Assembly: GCA_028282805.1 (NCBI GenBank) | Contig: JANQHD010000028.1 | Span: 124,001 to 188,000, forward strand | Direction of reading: 5' to 3' | DNA from: Phycisphaeraceae bacterium | GTDB taxonomy: Bacteria > Planctomycetota > Phycisphaerae > Phycisphaerales > Zrk34 | DNA: 64,000 bases | In this document: positions 39,528 through 47,338 of the stretch, piece by piece | Layout of the letters: each line of letters begins with the position of its first letter | Position numbering within the stretch: the first letter of the stretch is position 1 | Translations under genes and position numbers: made by a program | Notes under the pieces: model-generated | Told to the model about the DNA's origin: nothing | What the model saw: only the letters and a program-made list of their open reading frames with translations | Databases searched by the model: none

Positions 39528-41456
39528 ATGAGCAGCATCCCTTCCAACCTCGCACGCGTGTCCGGCAACATGATCAGCTCGTTGCTCACCAGCAACCTGC
39601 GCCGGACCAACGTCGACCTGTTCAACGTGCAGGAGCAGATCGCCACGGGGTTGCGGGTCAACCGACCGAGCGACGACGCGTCGGTGGTGGCGACGATCAA
39701 CTCGCTCCGCCGGATACTCGAGCAGGACGACCAGAAGTTGAACAACCTCGCGCAGGCGCAGGGCCTGATCGACACCGCGGACTTCGCGCTGGGCGACGTG
39801 AGCAACATGCTGCTGGAGGCCCAGTCGATCGCGTCGAGCCAGGTGGGCATCGGCTCCGACGCCGACACCCGCGCCAACCAGGCGCAGGTGATCCAGGCGA
39901 TGCTCGACGAGCTGCTGCGCACCGCCAACCGTGAGCTGAACGGCATCTACCTGTTCGGCGGCGAGACGTCGGCCGACGACCCGTTCGTGTCGCAGGCGGG
40001 CGGCATCCGCTACGTGGGGGCGCGCAGCGACCTGGTGACGGACATCGGGTTGGGCTCGACGGTCGGCGTCAACCTCAACGGCGCCGACGCGTTCGGCGCG
40101 CTCAGCGCCCGGGTGCAGGGCGACGTGGACCTCGACCCCGACATCACCGCGGAGACCCGGCTGGTCGACGTGGAAGGCGCGCGGGGGCGCGGCATCACGC
40201 TGGGTACGGTGAACGTGAACGTCGACGGCGCCAACACGCAGGTGGACCTGCGCGGGGCGGACACCGTGCTGGACGTGGCCAACCGGCTCATCGATGCGAT
40301 CACCCCGGCCAACGGCGCGATCATCGTCAGTGGTTCGGGCATGAGCATCGCGGCCCTGCCGGGGCACACGATCACCATCAGCGACATCGGCCAGAGCTTC
40401 GTGGCCGCGGACCTCGGCATCGACCTGACCGCCGACGCGTCGGCATCGGCGGTGCCCGTGACCGTGGCCGGCGGCGACCTAGACGCGCACGTGACCGAAC
40501 TGACGGAGGTCACCGCGATCACCGCGCCGTTCGACACGGCCGGCGGCTTGAAGGTCACCAACGGCGCGCTGGCCACGGTGATCGACTTCAGCGGCGCGGC
40601 GACCGTGCAGGACATGATCAACCAGGTCGAGGCGGCGGACGTGGGGGTGCGGCTGGAGATCAGCGAAGACCACAAGACGCTGCGGCTGGTCAACGAGATC
40701 AGCGGCACCGAGTTGAGCGTGGGCGAGAACGCCGGCGGTTCGACGGCGGGCGACCTGGGGTTGCGGACGTTCGGCGACAACACGCTGCTGAGCGATTTCA
40801 ACTTCGGCCGGGGCGTGCAGACGGCGACGGGCGACGATATTCAGATTCATTTGCACGACGGCACGGACGTGTTCGTGGACCTGTCGGCGGCGGCGACGGT
40901 GAGCGACGTGGTCGCGGCGATCAACGCCGCGGGCGGCGGCTCGGTGACCGCGACGCTGGCGGCGGACGGCAACGGGCTGGTGGTCAACGATCTGACGGTG
41001 GGCGGCGATTCGTTCGTGATCACGGACGTGGGCCAGTCGCTGGCGGCGACGGACCTGGGCATCCGCAAGAACGCGGGGGCGGCGGGCGCGCTGGCGGGCG
41101 ACGACGTGGCCAAGGAGCGCGTGGACAGCCTGTTCACGCACCTGATGATGCTGCGGGACGGGCTTTTGAGCAACGACGAGCGTTTGATCACGGAGGCGGG
41201 GGGGAAGATCTCACAGGACATCAACACCGCCGCGTCGGCGCGGGCGCAGATGGGCGTGCGCAGCCAGCGCGTGGCGCAGCAGGTCGTGCGGACCGAGGAG
41301 CTGACTTTGCAGAACCAGTCGCTGCTGGGTGAGGTGCGCGACGCCGACCTGAATGAAGCGATCACCCGCTTCGTTCAGCTTCAGCAACAGCTACAGGCCA
41401 ACCTGCTGACCGGGCAGCAGCTGTTGAACATGTCGCTGTTGGATTTTCTCCGGTAG
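39528..41456 (+). CDS. flgL: Flagellar hook-associated protein FlgL
   Basis: A 642-residue junction protein, about twice the usual length. Both ends are flagellin-like: N-terminal Q-E-Q-I-A-T-G-L-R-V-N-R-P-S-D-D-A and C-terminal L-N-E-A-I-T-R-F-V-Q-L-Q-Q-Q-L-Q-A-N. The extra length is a central insert (about residues 180-520) made of repeated modules: T-V-Q-D-M-I-N-Q-V / T-V-S-D-V-V-A-A-I-N-A-A-G and twin I-x-D-[IV]-G-Q-S-x-x-A-x-D-L-G-I segments, resembling flagellin hook-IN motifs. No Shine-Dalgarno is present. Confidence 0.92.
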   Translation: MSSIPSNLARVSGNMISSLLTSNLRRTNVDLFNVQEQIATGLRVNRPSDDASVVATINSLRRILEQDDQKLNNLAQAQGLIDTADFALGDVSNMLLEAQSIASSQVGIGSDADTRANQAQVIQAMLDELLRTANRELNGIYLFGGETSADDPFVSQAGGIRYVGARSDLVTDIGLGSTVGVNLNGADAFGALSARVQGDVDLDPDITAETRLVDVEGARGRGITLGTVNVNVDGANTQVDLRGADTVLDVANRLIDAITPANGAIIVSGSGMSIAALPGHTITISDIGQSFVAADLGIDLTADASASAVPVTVAGGDLDAHVTELTEVTAITAPFDTAGGLKVTNGALATVIDFSGAATVQDMINQVEAADVGVRLEISEDHKTLRLVNEISGTELSVGENAGGSTAGDLGLRTFGDNTLLSDFNFGRGVQTATGDDIQIHLHDGTDVFVDLSAAATVSDVVAAINAAGGGSVTATLAADGNGLVVNDLTVGGDSFVITDVGQSLAATDLGIRKNAGAAGALAGDDVAKERVDSLFTHLMMLRDGLLSNDERLITEAGGKISQDINTAASARAQMGVRSQRVAQQVVRTEELTLQNQSLLGEVRDADLNEAITRFVQLQQQLQANLLTGQQLLNMSLLDFLR

Positions 41457-41505
41457 CGCGTGCTGCCGGCGGCGGTGCGGGTCAGGCCGGGCCCGCGACG
41501 CCGGA

Positions 41506-41552
41506 CGACAGGAGGTCGACCCCCGACGTTCGGGGGTGATCCAGGATGGATC
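41506..41552 (+). promoter_or_regulatory. fliW leader: three hairpins, two with AGGA loops (candidate CsrA sites)
   Basis: CGAC-AGGAG-GTCG at 41506-41518, CCCCCGA-CGT-TCGGGGG at 41520-41536, and GATCC-AGGAT-GGATC at 41538-41552. The first and third present AGGA in the loop, the hallmark of CsrA-binding sites. A further CAGGA lies unpaired at 41571. None has a U-tract. Confidence 0.5.
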
Positions 41553-41578
41553 GGCCAAAGCAGGAAATGGGGTGACCC

Positions 41579-42022
41579 ATGCAAGTGGAAACATCGAGGT
41601 TCGGGCAGGTCGAGGTCGCGGACGATCGCGTGATCACGTTCGCCAAGGGGCTGCTGGGGTTCGGCAAGTTCACGCGTTACGTGCTGATCCAGCCGGAGGG
41701 CGACAGCTACTTCTTCTGGCTTCAGTCGTGCGACACGCCGGAGCTGGCGTTCGTGGTGACCGACCCGTCGCTGTTCGTGCGGGACTACCAGGTGACGATC
41801 AAGGGCGACCAGATGGACGAGCTGGCGTTGGAGTCGATCGACGAGGCGCAGGTGTTCGTGATCGTCAACAAGCGTGGGAACACGCTGACGGGGAACCTGC
41901 AGGGCCCGCTGGTGATCAACACGAAGCGTTGCGTGGGCGAGCAGCTGGTGCTGGCCGACCGCCGATTCAACACGCGGGTGCCGTTGGTGGACCTGAAGAA
42001 CGCGCAGGCCGCGTCGGCCTGA
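41579..42022 (+). CDS. fliW: Flagellar assembly factor FliW
   Basis: A 147-residue protein that binds flagellin and, when free, inhibits CsrA allosterically, relieving repression of flagellin translation. Conserved patterns are V-E-T-S-R-F-G-Q-V-E-V, F-A-K-G-L-L-G-F, Y-F-F-W-L-Q-S and A-F-V-V-T-D-P near residue 60, and N-L-Q-G-P-L-V-I-N in the C-terminal half. It is next to csrA and the flagellins, the arrangement described in Bacillus and Campylobacter. Its leader contains hairpins with AGGA loops, so CsrA may in turn control its antagonist. Confidence 0.96.
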   Translation: MQVETSRFGQVEVADDRVITFAKGLLGFGKFTRYVLIQPEGDSYFFWLQSCDTPELAFVVTDPSLFVRDYQVTIKGDQMDELALESIDEAQVFVIVNKRGNTLTGNLQGPLVINTKRCVGEQLVLADRRFNTRVPLVDLKNAQAASA

Positions 42023-42169
42023 CGGCGGGTTGGACGAGTCCGTATTCGACGGAACACACAGGAGTTGAGTCGGTGCTGAACCCACAGACCGACATCACGG
42101 CGACACACACAACCGCGACGCAAGGAAGCGTTGCGCTATCCATCCAGCGACCGGCCCTACGATTTGTGG

Positions 42170-42198
42170 GGGCCGACAGCGCCGGCCCAAGGAAGGAG
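42170..42198 (+). promoter_or_regulatory. csrA leader hairpin followed by a double GGA Shine-Dalgarno
   Basis: GGGCCG (42170-42175) and CGGCCC (42183-42188) form a stem, immediately followed by AAGGAAGGAG (42189-42198) with two GGA triplets before the ATG at 42206. Autoregulation by CsrA is possible, but the GGAs are not in a loop. Confidence 0.35.
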
Positions 42199-42205
42199 CC
42201 AAGCC

Positions 42206-42475
42206 ATGCTGGTACTTTCTCGTCAACGAGACGAAACGATCATGATCGGCGACGACGTGGAGATCACGGTCGTCGACATCCGCGGCGACAAGGTGCGGTT
42301 GGGGATCACCGCGCCCGCCCATATCCCCGTGCATCGCAAGGAAGTGTACGAAGCGATCAAGCGCGAGAACCGAGAGGCCACGCAGGTCGACATGGACGAC
42401 TTGCAGCAGGCCGACGAGAAGCTGCGCAAGTCCGACGGTGGGCAACCGCCTTCGGGCCCGACGCAGAAGTCATAG
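42206..42475 (+). CDS. csrA: Carbon storage regulator CsrA
   Basis: An 89-residue RNA-binding dimer that represses translation by covering GGA motifs at ribosome-binding sites. M-L-V-L-S-R-Q-R-D-E-T-I-M-I-G-D-D-V-E-I is the classic N-terminus (Arg6 region contacts RNA), and V-R-L-G-I-T-A-P-A-H-I-P-V-H-R-K-E-V-Y carries the second RNA-contact segment (Arg44 equivalent). The last ~25 residues form a polar extension beyond the usual 61-65. The start at 42206 fits both motif and Shine-Dalgarno. The first flagellin gene follows after 113 bases. Confidence 0.97.
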   Translation: MLVLSRQRDETIMIGDDVEITVVDIRGDKVRLGITAPAHIPVHRKEVYEAIKRENREATQVDMDDLQQADEKLRKSDGGQPPSGPTQKS

Positions 42476-42569
42476 ATCGCGGCCGACCGAACGGCCTGAA
42501 ACACAACCGCACCCCCGCCACGGCACAGACCAACCACACCGCCGGCTTGGGTGCGACGAGCGTGTAGCC

Positions 42570-42587
42570 ACAATCAAGGAGGATTGT
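42570..42587 (+). promoter_or_regulatory. CsrA-type hairpin over the Shine-Dalgarno of flagellin 1
   Basis: ACAATC (42570-42575), hexaloop AAGGAG, GATTGT (42582-42587), then C and ATG. The perfect 6-bp stem displays AAGGA in the loop, as in the high-affinity CsrA consensus, and the loop is the only ribosome-binding site. Confidence 0.8.
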
Positions 42588-42588
42588 C

Positions 42589-44061
42589 ATGGCTAGAATC
42601 AACACCAACATCCCTTCGCTGATCGCGCAACACAACCTTCAGCGCTCCAACGAGGATTTACAGGTGCGCCTGCAGCGACTCAGCACCGGCCTGCGGATCA
42701 ACCGCGGCGCCGATGGGCCGGCCGACCTGATCATCTCCGAGCGCTTGCGCAGCGAGATCGAGGGCGTCGGCCAGGCGATCGACAACGCCGAACGCGCCAC
42801 CAACGTCATCGCCACCGCCGAGGCGGCGCTGGCCGAGGTGGCCAACCTGCTGACCAGCATCAAGTCGCTGGTCGTCGAGTCGGCCAACACCGGCGGCGTG
42901 AGCAAGGAAGAGATCTCGGCCAACCAGCTGCAGCTCGACGACGCGGTGGCCTCGATCACGCGCATCGCCGACACGACCAGCTTCGCCGGGCTCAAGCTGC
43001 TCGACGGGTCGATGGACTACGTCACCTCCGGCATCGCGACCAGCGCGATCTCGGACGCGAACATCTTCCAGGCCAGCTTCGGCACCGCGGCCAACCTGCC
43101 GGTGACCGTCGAGGTGCTGACCAGCGCCGCCAAGGCCAACCTGTTCCTGTCGACCGGCTCGGCCGCGTTGACCAGCTCGGTCACCATCGAGGTCGCCGGC
43201 AACAACGGCGTGGAGGTGCTGCAGTTCGTCACCGCCACCAACCTCAGCGCCGTCGCCTTCGCGGTCAACCGCGTGTCGGACTCCACCGGCGTGGCGGCGC
43301 AGCTGACCAGCGGCGCCGGCGGCGCGGGCACCAGCGCCCTGCAGTTTGTCAGCGCCGACTTCGGCACCGACTCGTTCGTGTCGGTCTCGAAGCTGCCCGG
43401 CACGTCCGGCGGCGACTTCTTCGCCGTGTACGACCAGTTGGGCGCCGGCGGCAGCGTCGTCGGACGCGACGAGGGCGACGACGTGCTGGCCCTGGTCAAC
43501 GGCTCGCTGGCCCTCGGCGACGGCACCAAGGTCAAGCTCAACAGCTCCTCGCTGAACATCGAGATGCAGCTGACCGACGATTTCGCCCAGACCGCCACGA
43601 CCAAGCAGTTCACCATCGTCGGCGGCGGGGCGACCTACCAGCTCGGGCCGGTCGTGCAGTCCAAGCAGCAGATCAGCTTCGGCATCCAGTCCGTGGCCGG
43701 CTCACGCCTGGGCAACTCGACGGTGGGCTTCCTCTCGTCGGTCACCTCCGGCGGGACCAACTCGCTGGTCAACGGCAACGCCAAGAACGCCAGCGACATC
43801 ATCGACGCGGCCATCACCGAGGTGTCCGTGATCCGCGGCCGGCTGGGCGCGTTCGAGCGGAACACGCTGCGGACGAACGTCAACTCGCTGCAGATCGCCC
43901 TGGAGAACATCACCAACGCCGAATCGCAGATCCGCGACGCCGATTTCGCGGTCGAGACCAGCAAGCTCACCCGCGCCCAGTTGTTGGTGAACGTGGGCAC
44001 GAACGTGCTGGCGACGGCCAACAGCACGACCGCGAACGTGCTGGCGCTGCTGCAGGGCTGA
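42589..44061 (+). CDS. fliC: Flagellin 1
   Basis: A 490-residue flagellin. N-terminal D0/D1: R-I-N-T-N-I-P-S-L-I-A-Q-H-N-L, L-S-T-G-L-R-I-N-R-G-A-D-G-P-A. C-terminal: N-A-E-S-Q-I-R-D-A-D-F-A-V-E-T and the closing V-L-A-L-L-Q-G. The central D2/D3 part (about 140-400) is Ser/Thr/Ala-rich and differs from flagellin 2. D-G-P-A replaces the common D-D-A-A/D-D-P-A. The leader hairpin implies CsrA repression, and a strong terminator follows at 44117. Confidence 0.96.
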   Translation: MARINTNIPSLIAQHNLQRSNEDLQVRLQRLSTGLRINRGADGPADLIISERLRSEIEGVGQAIDNAERATNVIATAEAALAEVANLLTSIKSLVVESANTGGVSKEEISANQLQLDDAVASITRIADTTSFAGLKLLDGSMDYVTSGIATSAISDANIFQASFGTAANLPVTVEVLTSAAKANLFLSTGSAALTSSVTIEVAGNNGVEVLQFVTATNLSAVAFAVNRVSDSTGVAAQLTSGAGGAGTSALQFVSADFGTDSFVSVSKLPGTSGGDFFAVYDQLGAGGSVVGRDEGDDVLALVNGSLALGDGTKVKLNSSSLNIEMQLTDDFAQTATTKQFTIVGGGATYQLGPVVQSKQQISFGIQSVAGSRLGNSTVGFLSSVTSGGTNSLVNGNAKNASDIIDAAITEVSVIRGRLGAFERNTLRTNVNSLQIALENITNAESQIRDADFAVETSKLTRAQLLVNVGTNVLATANSTTANVLALLQG

Positions 44062-44116
44062 TCGGCGCGGCCGATAACCCCGGCGCCGCCGGGCGCCACG
44101 CACCACAGGGGAGATT

Positions 44117-44148
44117 ACCGGACCGGTGAAAATCGGTCCGGTTTTTTT
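44117..44148 (+). terminator. Terminator of flagellin 1
   Basis: ACCGGACCG (44117-44125) and CGGTCCGGT (44134-44142) form a perfect stem around GTGAAAAT; seven T close it. Confidence 0.96.
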
Positions 44149-44486
44149 ATATGGCGCCGCGAAAGTCGGGGGCCCGGCGGGACGACACTGAGAATGCGGT
44201 GACGTGCTTATTAGAGCGCTGTTACCGAGTCTTTGGGGGCAACTCGGGAGCATCCTGCTCTATGGCGTCTCCGTGTCGGCACAACTTGTCCGATAACGCG
44301 GAAGTTTTTTTCTGCGTTTAGGCAAAGGGCGGTTAACTGCCGAATCAGGACAACCGATAGCTCACTTCAGTCGTACCTGTCCGCGTTGGGCAGCACGGCG
44401 ACGAAAAGAAAAGGATTGGGGCTTTCGGGCCCGGTGCCCCGTAGCGTGGGGCATTAAGAGCAATCAGTGTTCAGGGAGGACACGCA
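44149..44486 (+). other. 338-bp leader of flagellin 2 with a candidate sigma28 promoter
   Basis: TAAC (44334-44337), 15 bases, ACCGATAG (44353-44360) match the sigma28 consensus TAAA-N15-GCCGATAA at 9 of 12 positions with exact spacing. Downstream, TGCCCC (44435-44440) and GGGGCA (44448-44453) form a stem, and a second AAGGA lies at 44411-44415. No gene is supported here. Confidence 0.35.
44467..44483 (+). promoter_or_regulatory. CsrA-type hairpin over the Shine-Dalgarno of flagellin 2
   Basis: GTGTTC (44467-44472), loop AGGGA, GGACAC (44478-44483; one U-G pair). The loop again holds an A-N-G-G-A element that is part of the ribosome-binding site, three bases before the ATG. Confidence 0.65.
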
Positions 44487-45965
44487 ATGAGCAGGATCAA
44501 CACAAACGTCTCGTCTTTGCTGGCCCAGCGCATCCTCGGTCAGCAAAACCAGTCGCTGACGACCTCGTTGGAGCGGCTGAGCACCGGCTTGCGGATCAAC
44601 CGCGGCGCCGACGACCCGGCCGGCCTGATCGCCAGCGAAAACCTTCGCGCCGAGAAGACCGCCATCACCTCGGCCATCGGTAATGCCGAGCGGGCCAACC
44701 AGGTCGTCAACATCGCCGAGGGCGGCCTGATCGAGGTCAGCAACCTGCTGACCGAGCTCGAGTCGCTCGTCGACTCGTCCGCCAACGACGCCGGGTTGAG
44801 CCAGGAAGAGAAGGAGGCGAACCAGCTGCAGATCGACTCGATCCTGCAGACCATCGACCGGATCGCCAACTCCACCAGCTTCCAGGGCTCCAAGCTCCTC
44901 AACGGCACCTTCGACTACACGCTGACCGGCGTGACCACCACCGAGATCTCCGAGGCCAGCGTCAACGCGGCCAAGGTCCCCTCGACCGGCACGCTCGGCG
45001 TCGCCGTGGAAGTCGTGACCTCCGCCCAGACCGGTGCGGCCTTCCTCTCCGCCGGTGGCGGCGCCGCCATCAACCTCGGTGGCGGGGGCACCGTGACCGT
45101 CGAGATCGCCGGCGCCAAGGGCGTCTCGCAGTTCACGTTCACCTCCGGCGCGGCCCTGACCGACGCGGAGAGCGCCGTCAACGGCTTCAAGGAAGTCACC
45201 GGCGTCAGCGCCTCGATCAGCTCCAACATCCTCAAGCTCAACTCGACCTCCTTCGGCAGCGACGAGTTCGTCTCCGTGAAGGTCGTCGAAGGCAACAACC
45301 TCATCGGTGTCGACGCCAACGCCTACACCGCGGGCACCGCGACCGCCGAGGGCACGACCACGAAGGACACCGGCCGCGACGCGACCGTGAACATCAACGG
45401 CTCGTCCGCCAACGTCAAGGGCCTCACCGCCACGCTGGCCACGGCCAACCTCGACGTCGAGCTCGAACTGACCACCGCGTTCAACTCCGACGGCAACACC
45501 TCTAGCTTCACCATCACCGGCGGCGGCGCCAACTTCCAGCTGTCGCCGACGCTCGACCTGGCCGGCCAGGTCTCGCTGGGCCTGCCCTCGGTCACCACCG
45601 CGAACCTCGGTTCGAACCTCAACGGCCGCCTGACCGCGCTGAAGTCCGGCGGCACGGCCAACATCGTCACGGGTGGCATCGGCAACCTGAACAAGGCCCA
45701 GAACATCATCCGCGACTCCATCAAGCAGGTTTCCCAGCTGCGTGGCCGTCTCGGCGCCTTCCAGAAGAACACGATCGCTTCGACGACGCGTGCCCTGGGT
45801 GTGGCCCTCGAGAACACCGCCGCGGCCGAAAGCCAGGTCCGCGACACGGACTTCGCCCAGGAAACCGCGAACCTCACCCGTTCGCAGATCCAGGTCCAGG
45901 CCGCGACCAACGTGTTGGCCATCGCCAACAGCCGGCCGCAGTCGGTCCTCGCGCTGCTCGGGTAA
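44487..45965 (+). CDS. fliC: Flagellin 2
   Basis: A 492-residue flagellin with canonical ends: R-I-N-T-N-V-S-S-L-L-A-Q-R, L-S-T-G-L-R-I-N-R-G-A-D-D-P-A-G-L-I-A-S, and at the C-terminus A-A-E-S-Q-V-R-D-T-D-F-A-Q-E-T with A-T-N-V-L-A-I-A-N and V-L-A-L-L-G. Its ends agree more closely with the flagellin consensus than those of flagellin 1, so it is likely the major filament subunit. It has its own long leader, a CsrA-type hairpin and a terminator, thus is transcribed separately from flagellin 1. Confidence 0.97.
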   Translation: MSRINTNVSSLLAQRILGQQNQSLTTSLERLSTGLRINRGADDPAGLIASENLRAEKTAITSAIGNAERANQVVNIAEGGLIEVSNLLTELESLVDSSANDAGLSQEEKEANQLQIDSILQTIDRIANSTSFQGSKLLNGTFDYTLTGVTTTEISEASVNAAKVPSTGTLGVAVEVVTSAQTGAAFLSAGGGAAINLGGGGTVTVEIAGAKGVSQFTFTSGAALTDAESAVNGFKEVTGVSASISSNILKLNSTSFGSDEFVSVKVVEGNNLIGVDANAYTAGTATAEGTTTKDTGRDATVNINGSSANVKGLTATLATANLDVELELTTAFNSDGNTSSFTITGGGANFQLSPTLDLAGQVSLGLPSVTTANLGSNLNGRLTALKSGGTANIVTGGIGNLNKAQNIIRDSIKQVSQLRGRLGAFQKNTIASTTRALGVALENTAAAESQVRDTDFAQETANLTRSQIQVQAATNVLAIANSRPQSVLALLG

Positions 45966-45996
45966 TCGATTCGAGAGCATCGATCGCTGATCGCTC

Positions 45997-46030
45997 AACG
46001 GCGGCCCGGTTCAACCGGGTCGCCGTTTAA
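45997..46030 (+). terminator. Terminator of flagellin 2
   Basis: A long stem: AACGGCGGCCCGGT (45997-46010) with ACCGGGTCGCCGTT (46014-46027), including one G-U, around a three-base loop and followed by TAA-rich sequence. The U-tract is short. Confidence 0.75.
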
Positions 46031-46311
46031 CATTTCACGCCGCGCACCAAACCGTCGCGCACCGATCGTTCGTTTGAACCACCGGCGTCCGCCCCCAACC
46101 GCCCCCACGTTGAAATAACGCCGGTGGTGCGTGTTCGGCGGCAGGCCGTTGCGCACCGCCGGTGATCGCCGCGCACCGGCGTGTCCGCGTTTTTGGTAAT
46201 AGCGGATCGATCGTGCGCGATAAACCCTTGTTTTCAAGCTCGAAACCGCCTTGTGCGCCCGGTGCGCACGGCGGGCGGTGCGCGCGCGTTCGTTCGGTCC
46301 GCTATTCCGCG
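46031..46311. other. Intergenic region with a 10-bp inverted repeat and repeated GCGCACC words
   Basis: ACCACCGGCG (46078-46087) is repeated in inverse at 46119-46128. GCGCACC or its complement occurs at least six times between 46041 and 46290. It lies between flagellin 2 and the convergent AEC transporter. No gene is supported; a structured RNA cannot be excluded. Confidence 0.35.
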
Positions 46312-47280
46312 TTATCGGAACGACCACAAGAGGTAGGGCAGCGCGCAGACGACGAAGGCGGCGGTGTTCCACAGCCACAGGGCGCTGGCGAAGCGCGCGT
46401 CGAGGTGGAAGAGGTTCGAGGTGATGACCGCGATGATCGCGGTGGGCATGAAGGCGCTGATGACCAGCACGTCGCGCGGCGCGTCGGCGATGGGCAGGCC
46501 GGCGGCGTCCAATAACCACAGCGCCGCCAGGGCCGCGGCAGGCATGCCGATGAACTTGGCCACCGCCAGGGCCGCGTGCTCGCGCTTGCGCGCGGTGCGT
46601 TTGCCGAAGTGCAGCCGCAGTCCGATCGCCGTGTAGCTGCCCAGCGCGCCGAGGTAGAAGAGGGTTTCGAGCAGCGGGCCGCTGGTCAGCCAATTAGGCA
46701 CGGGCACGTGGCAGGCGCTGAGCGTCAGGCCCGCGGCCGAGGCGTACAGCGTCATCGCGCGGACGTCGAGCAGCGACTTGATGATGAGCCTGGCGATGGG
46801 CATGTTCGGCTCGGGCCCGTAGTGGCGGGCGATGGGGTAGAACATCACCACGGCGCAGACGTTCATCGACATGGTGTAGGTGATCGCGTAGCTCATGGCG
46901 TCGCCGCCGAGCAGGGCGTAGCACAGGTACGCGCCGAGGGTGAAGCCCTGGTTGCTCAGAGCGGTGCACAATATGACCACGCCGGTGCGGTCGGGGCTGA
47001 GGCGGAGCGTTTTGGCGATGGCGAAGCCCAGCAGCCCGCCCCACGCGAGCATGGCCGGCTGGAACAGCAGCACGGTGAGCAGTTGGCGGTCGACGTCGAG
47101 GCGCCAGAAGCTGACCAGCGCGACCGGCGACCAGAAGCCGACGAGCGTGATCAGGTGGATGGGCCGGCTGGTGTTTTCCGTCAGCCAGTTGCGTCGGCGG
47201 GCGGCGTAGCCGAGCACCAGGCACGCGGCGCTGAACGCGAGGTAGAGGCAGAACTTGAGTGTTTCGAGCGACACATGCAT
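46312..47280 (-). CDS. AEC-family transporter (auxin efflux carrier type)
   Basis: A 322-residue inner-membrane protein with about ten hydrophobic segments in two five-helix halves separated by a charged loop near residues 145-165. S-N-Q-G-F-T-L-G-A-Y in the fourth/fifth segments and F-M-P-T-A-I-I-A-V-I in the C-terminal half match the discontinuous helices of this fold. Bacterial members export or import organic acids such as malate or malonate. The substrate is unknown. It diverges from pgi with 58 bases between starts. Confidence 0.85.
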   Translation of the reverse strand: MHVSLETLKFCLYLAFSAACLVLGYAARRRNWLTENTSRPIHLITLVGFWSPVALVSFWRLDVDRQLLTVLLFQPAMLAWGGLLGFAIAKTLRLSPDRTGVVILCTALSNQGFTLGAYLCYALLGGDAMSYAITYTMSMNVCAVVMFYPIARHYGPEPNMPIARLIIKSLLDVRAMTLYASAAGLTLSACHVPVPNWLTSGPLLETLFYLGALGSYTAIGLRLHFGKRTARKREHAALAVAKFIGMPAAALAALWLLDAAGLPIADAPRDVLVISAFMPTAIIAVITSNLFHLDARFASALWLWNTAAFVVCALPYLLWSFR

Positions 47281-47338
47281 TCCTGTAGAAAAGCGGTAGA
47301 GTATACGGCCCGATTCGAAAGACCCAACGGAGCGAGAA

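Noticed and set aside
44070-44077. Exact GCCGATAA (sigma28 -10) at the end of flagellin 1
   Set aside because: No TAAA 15 bases upstream, and the flagellin 1 terminator lies between it and flagellin 2.
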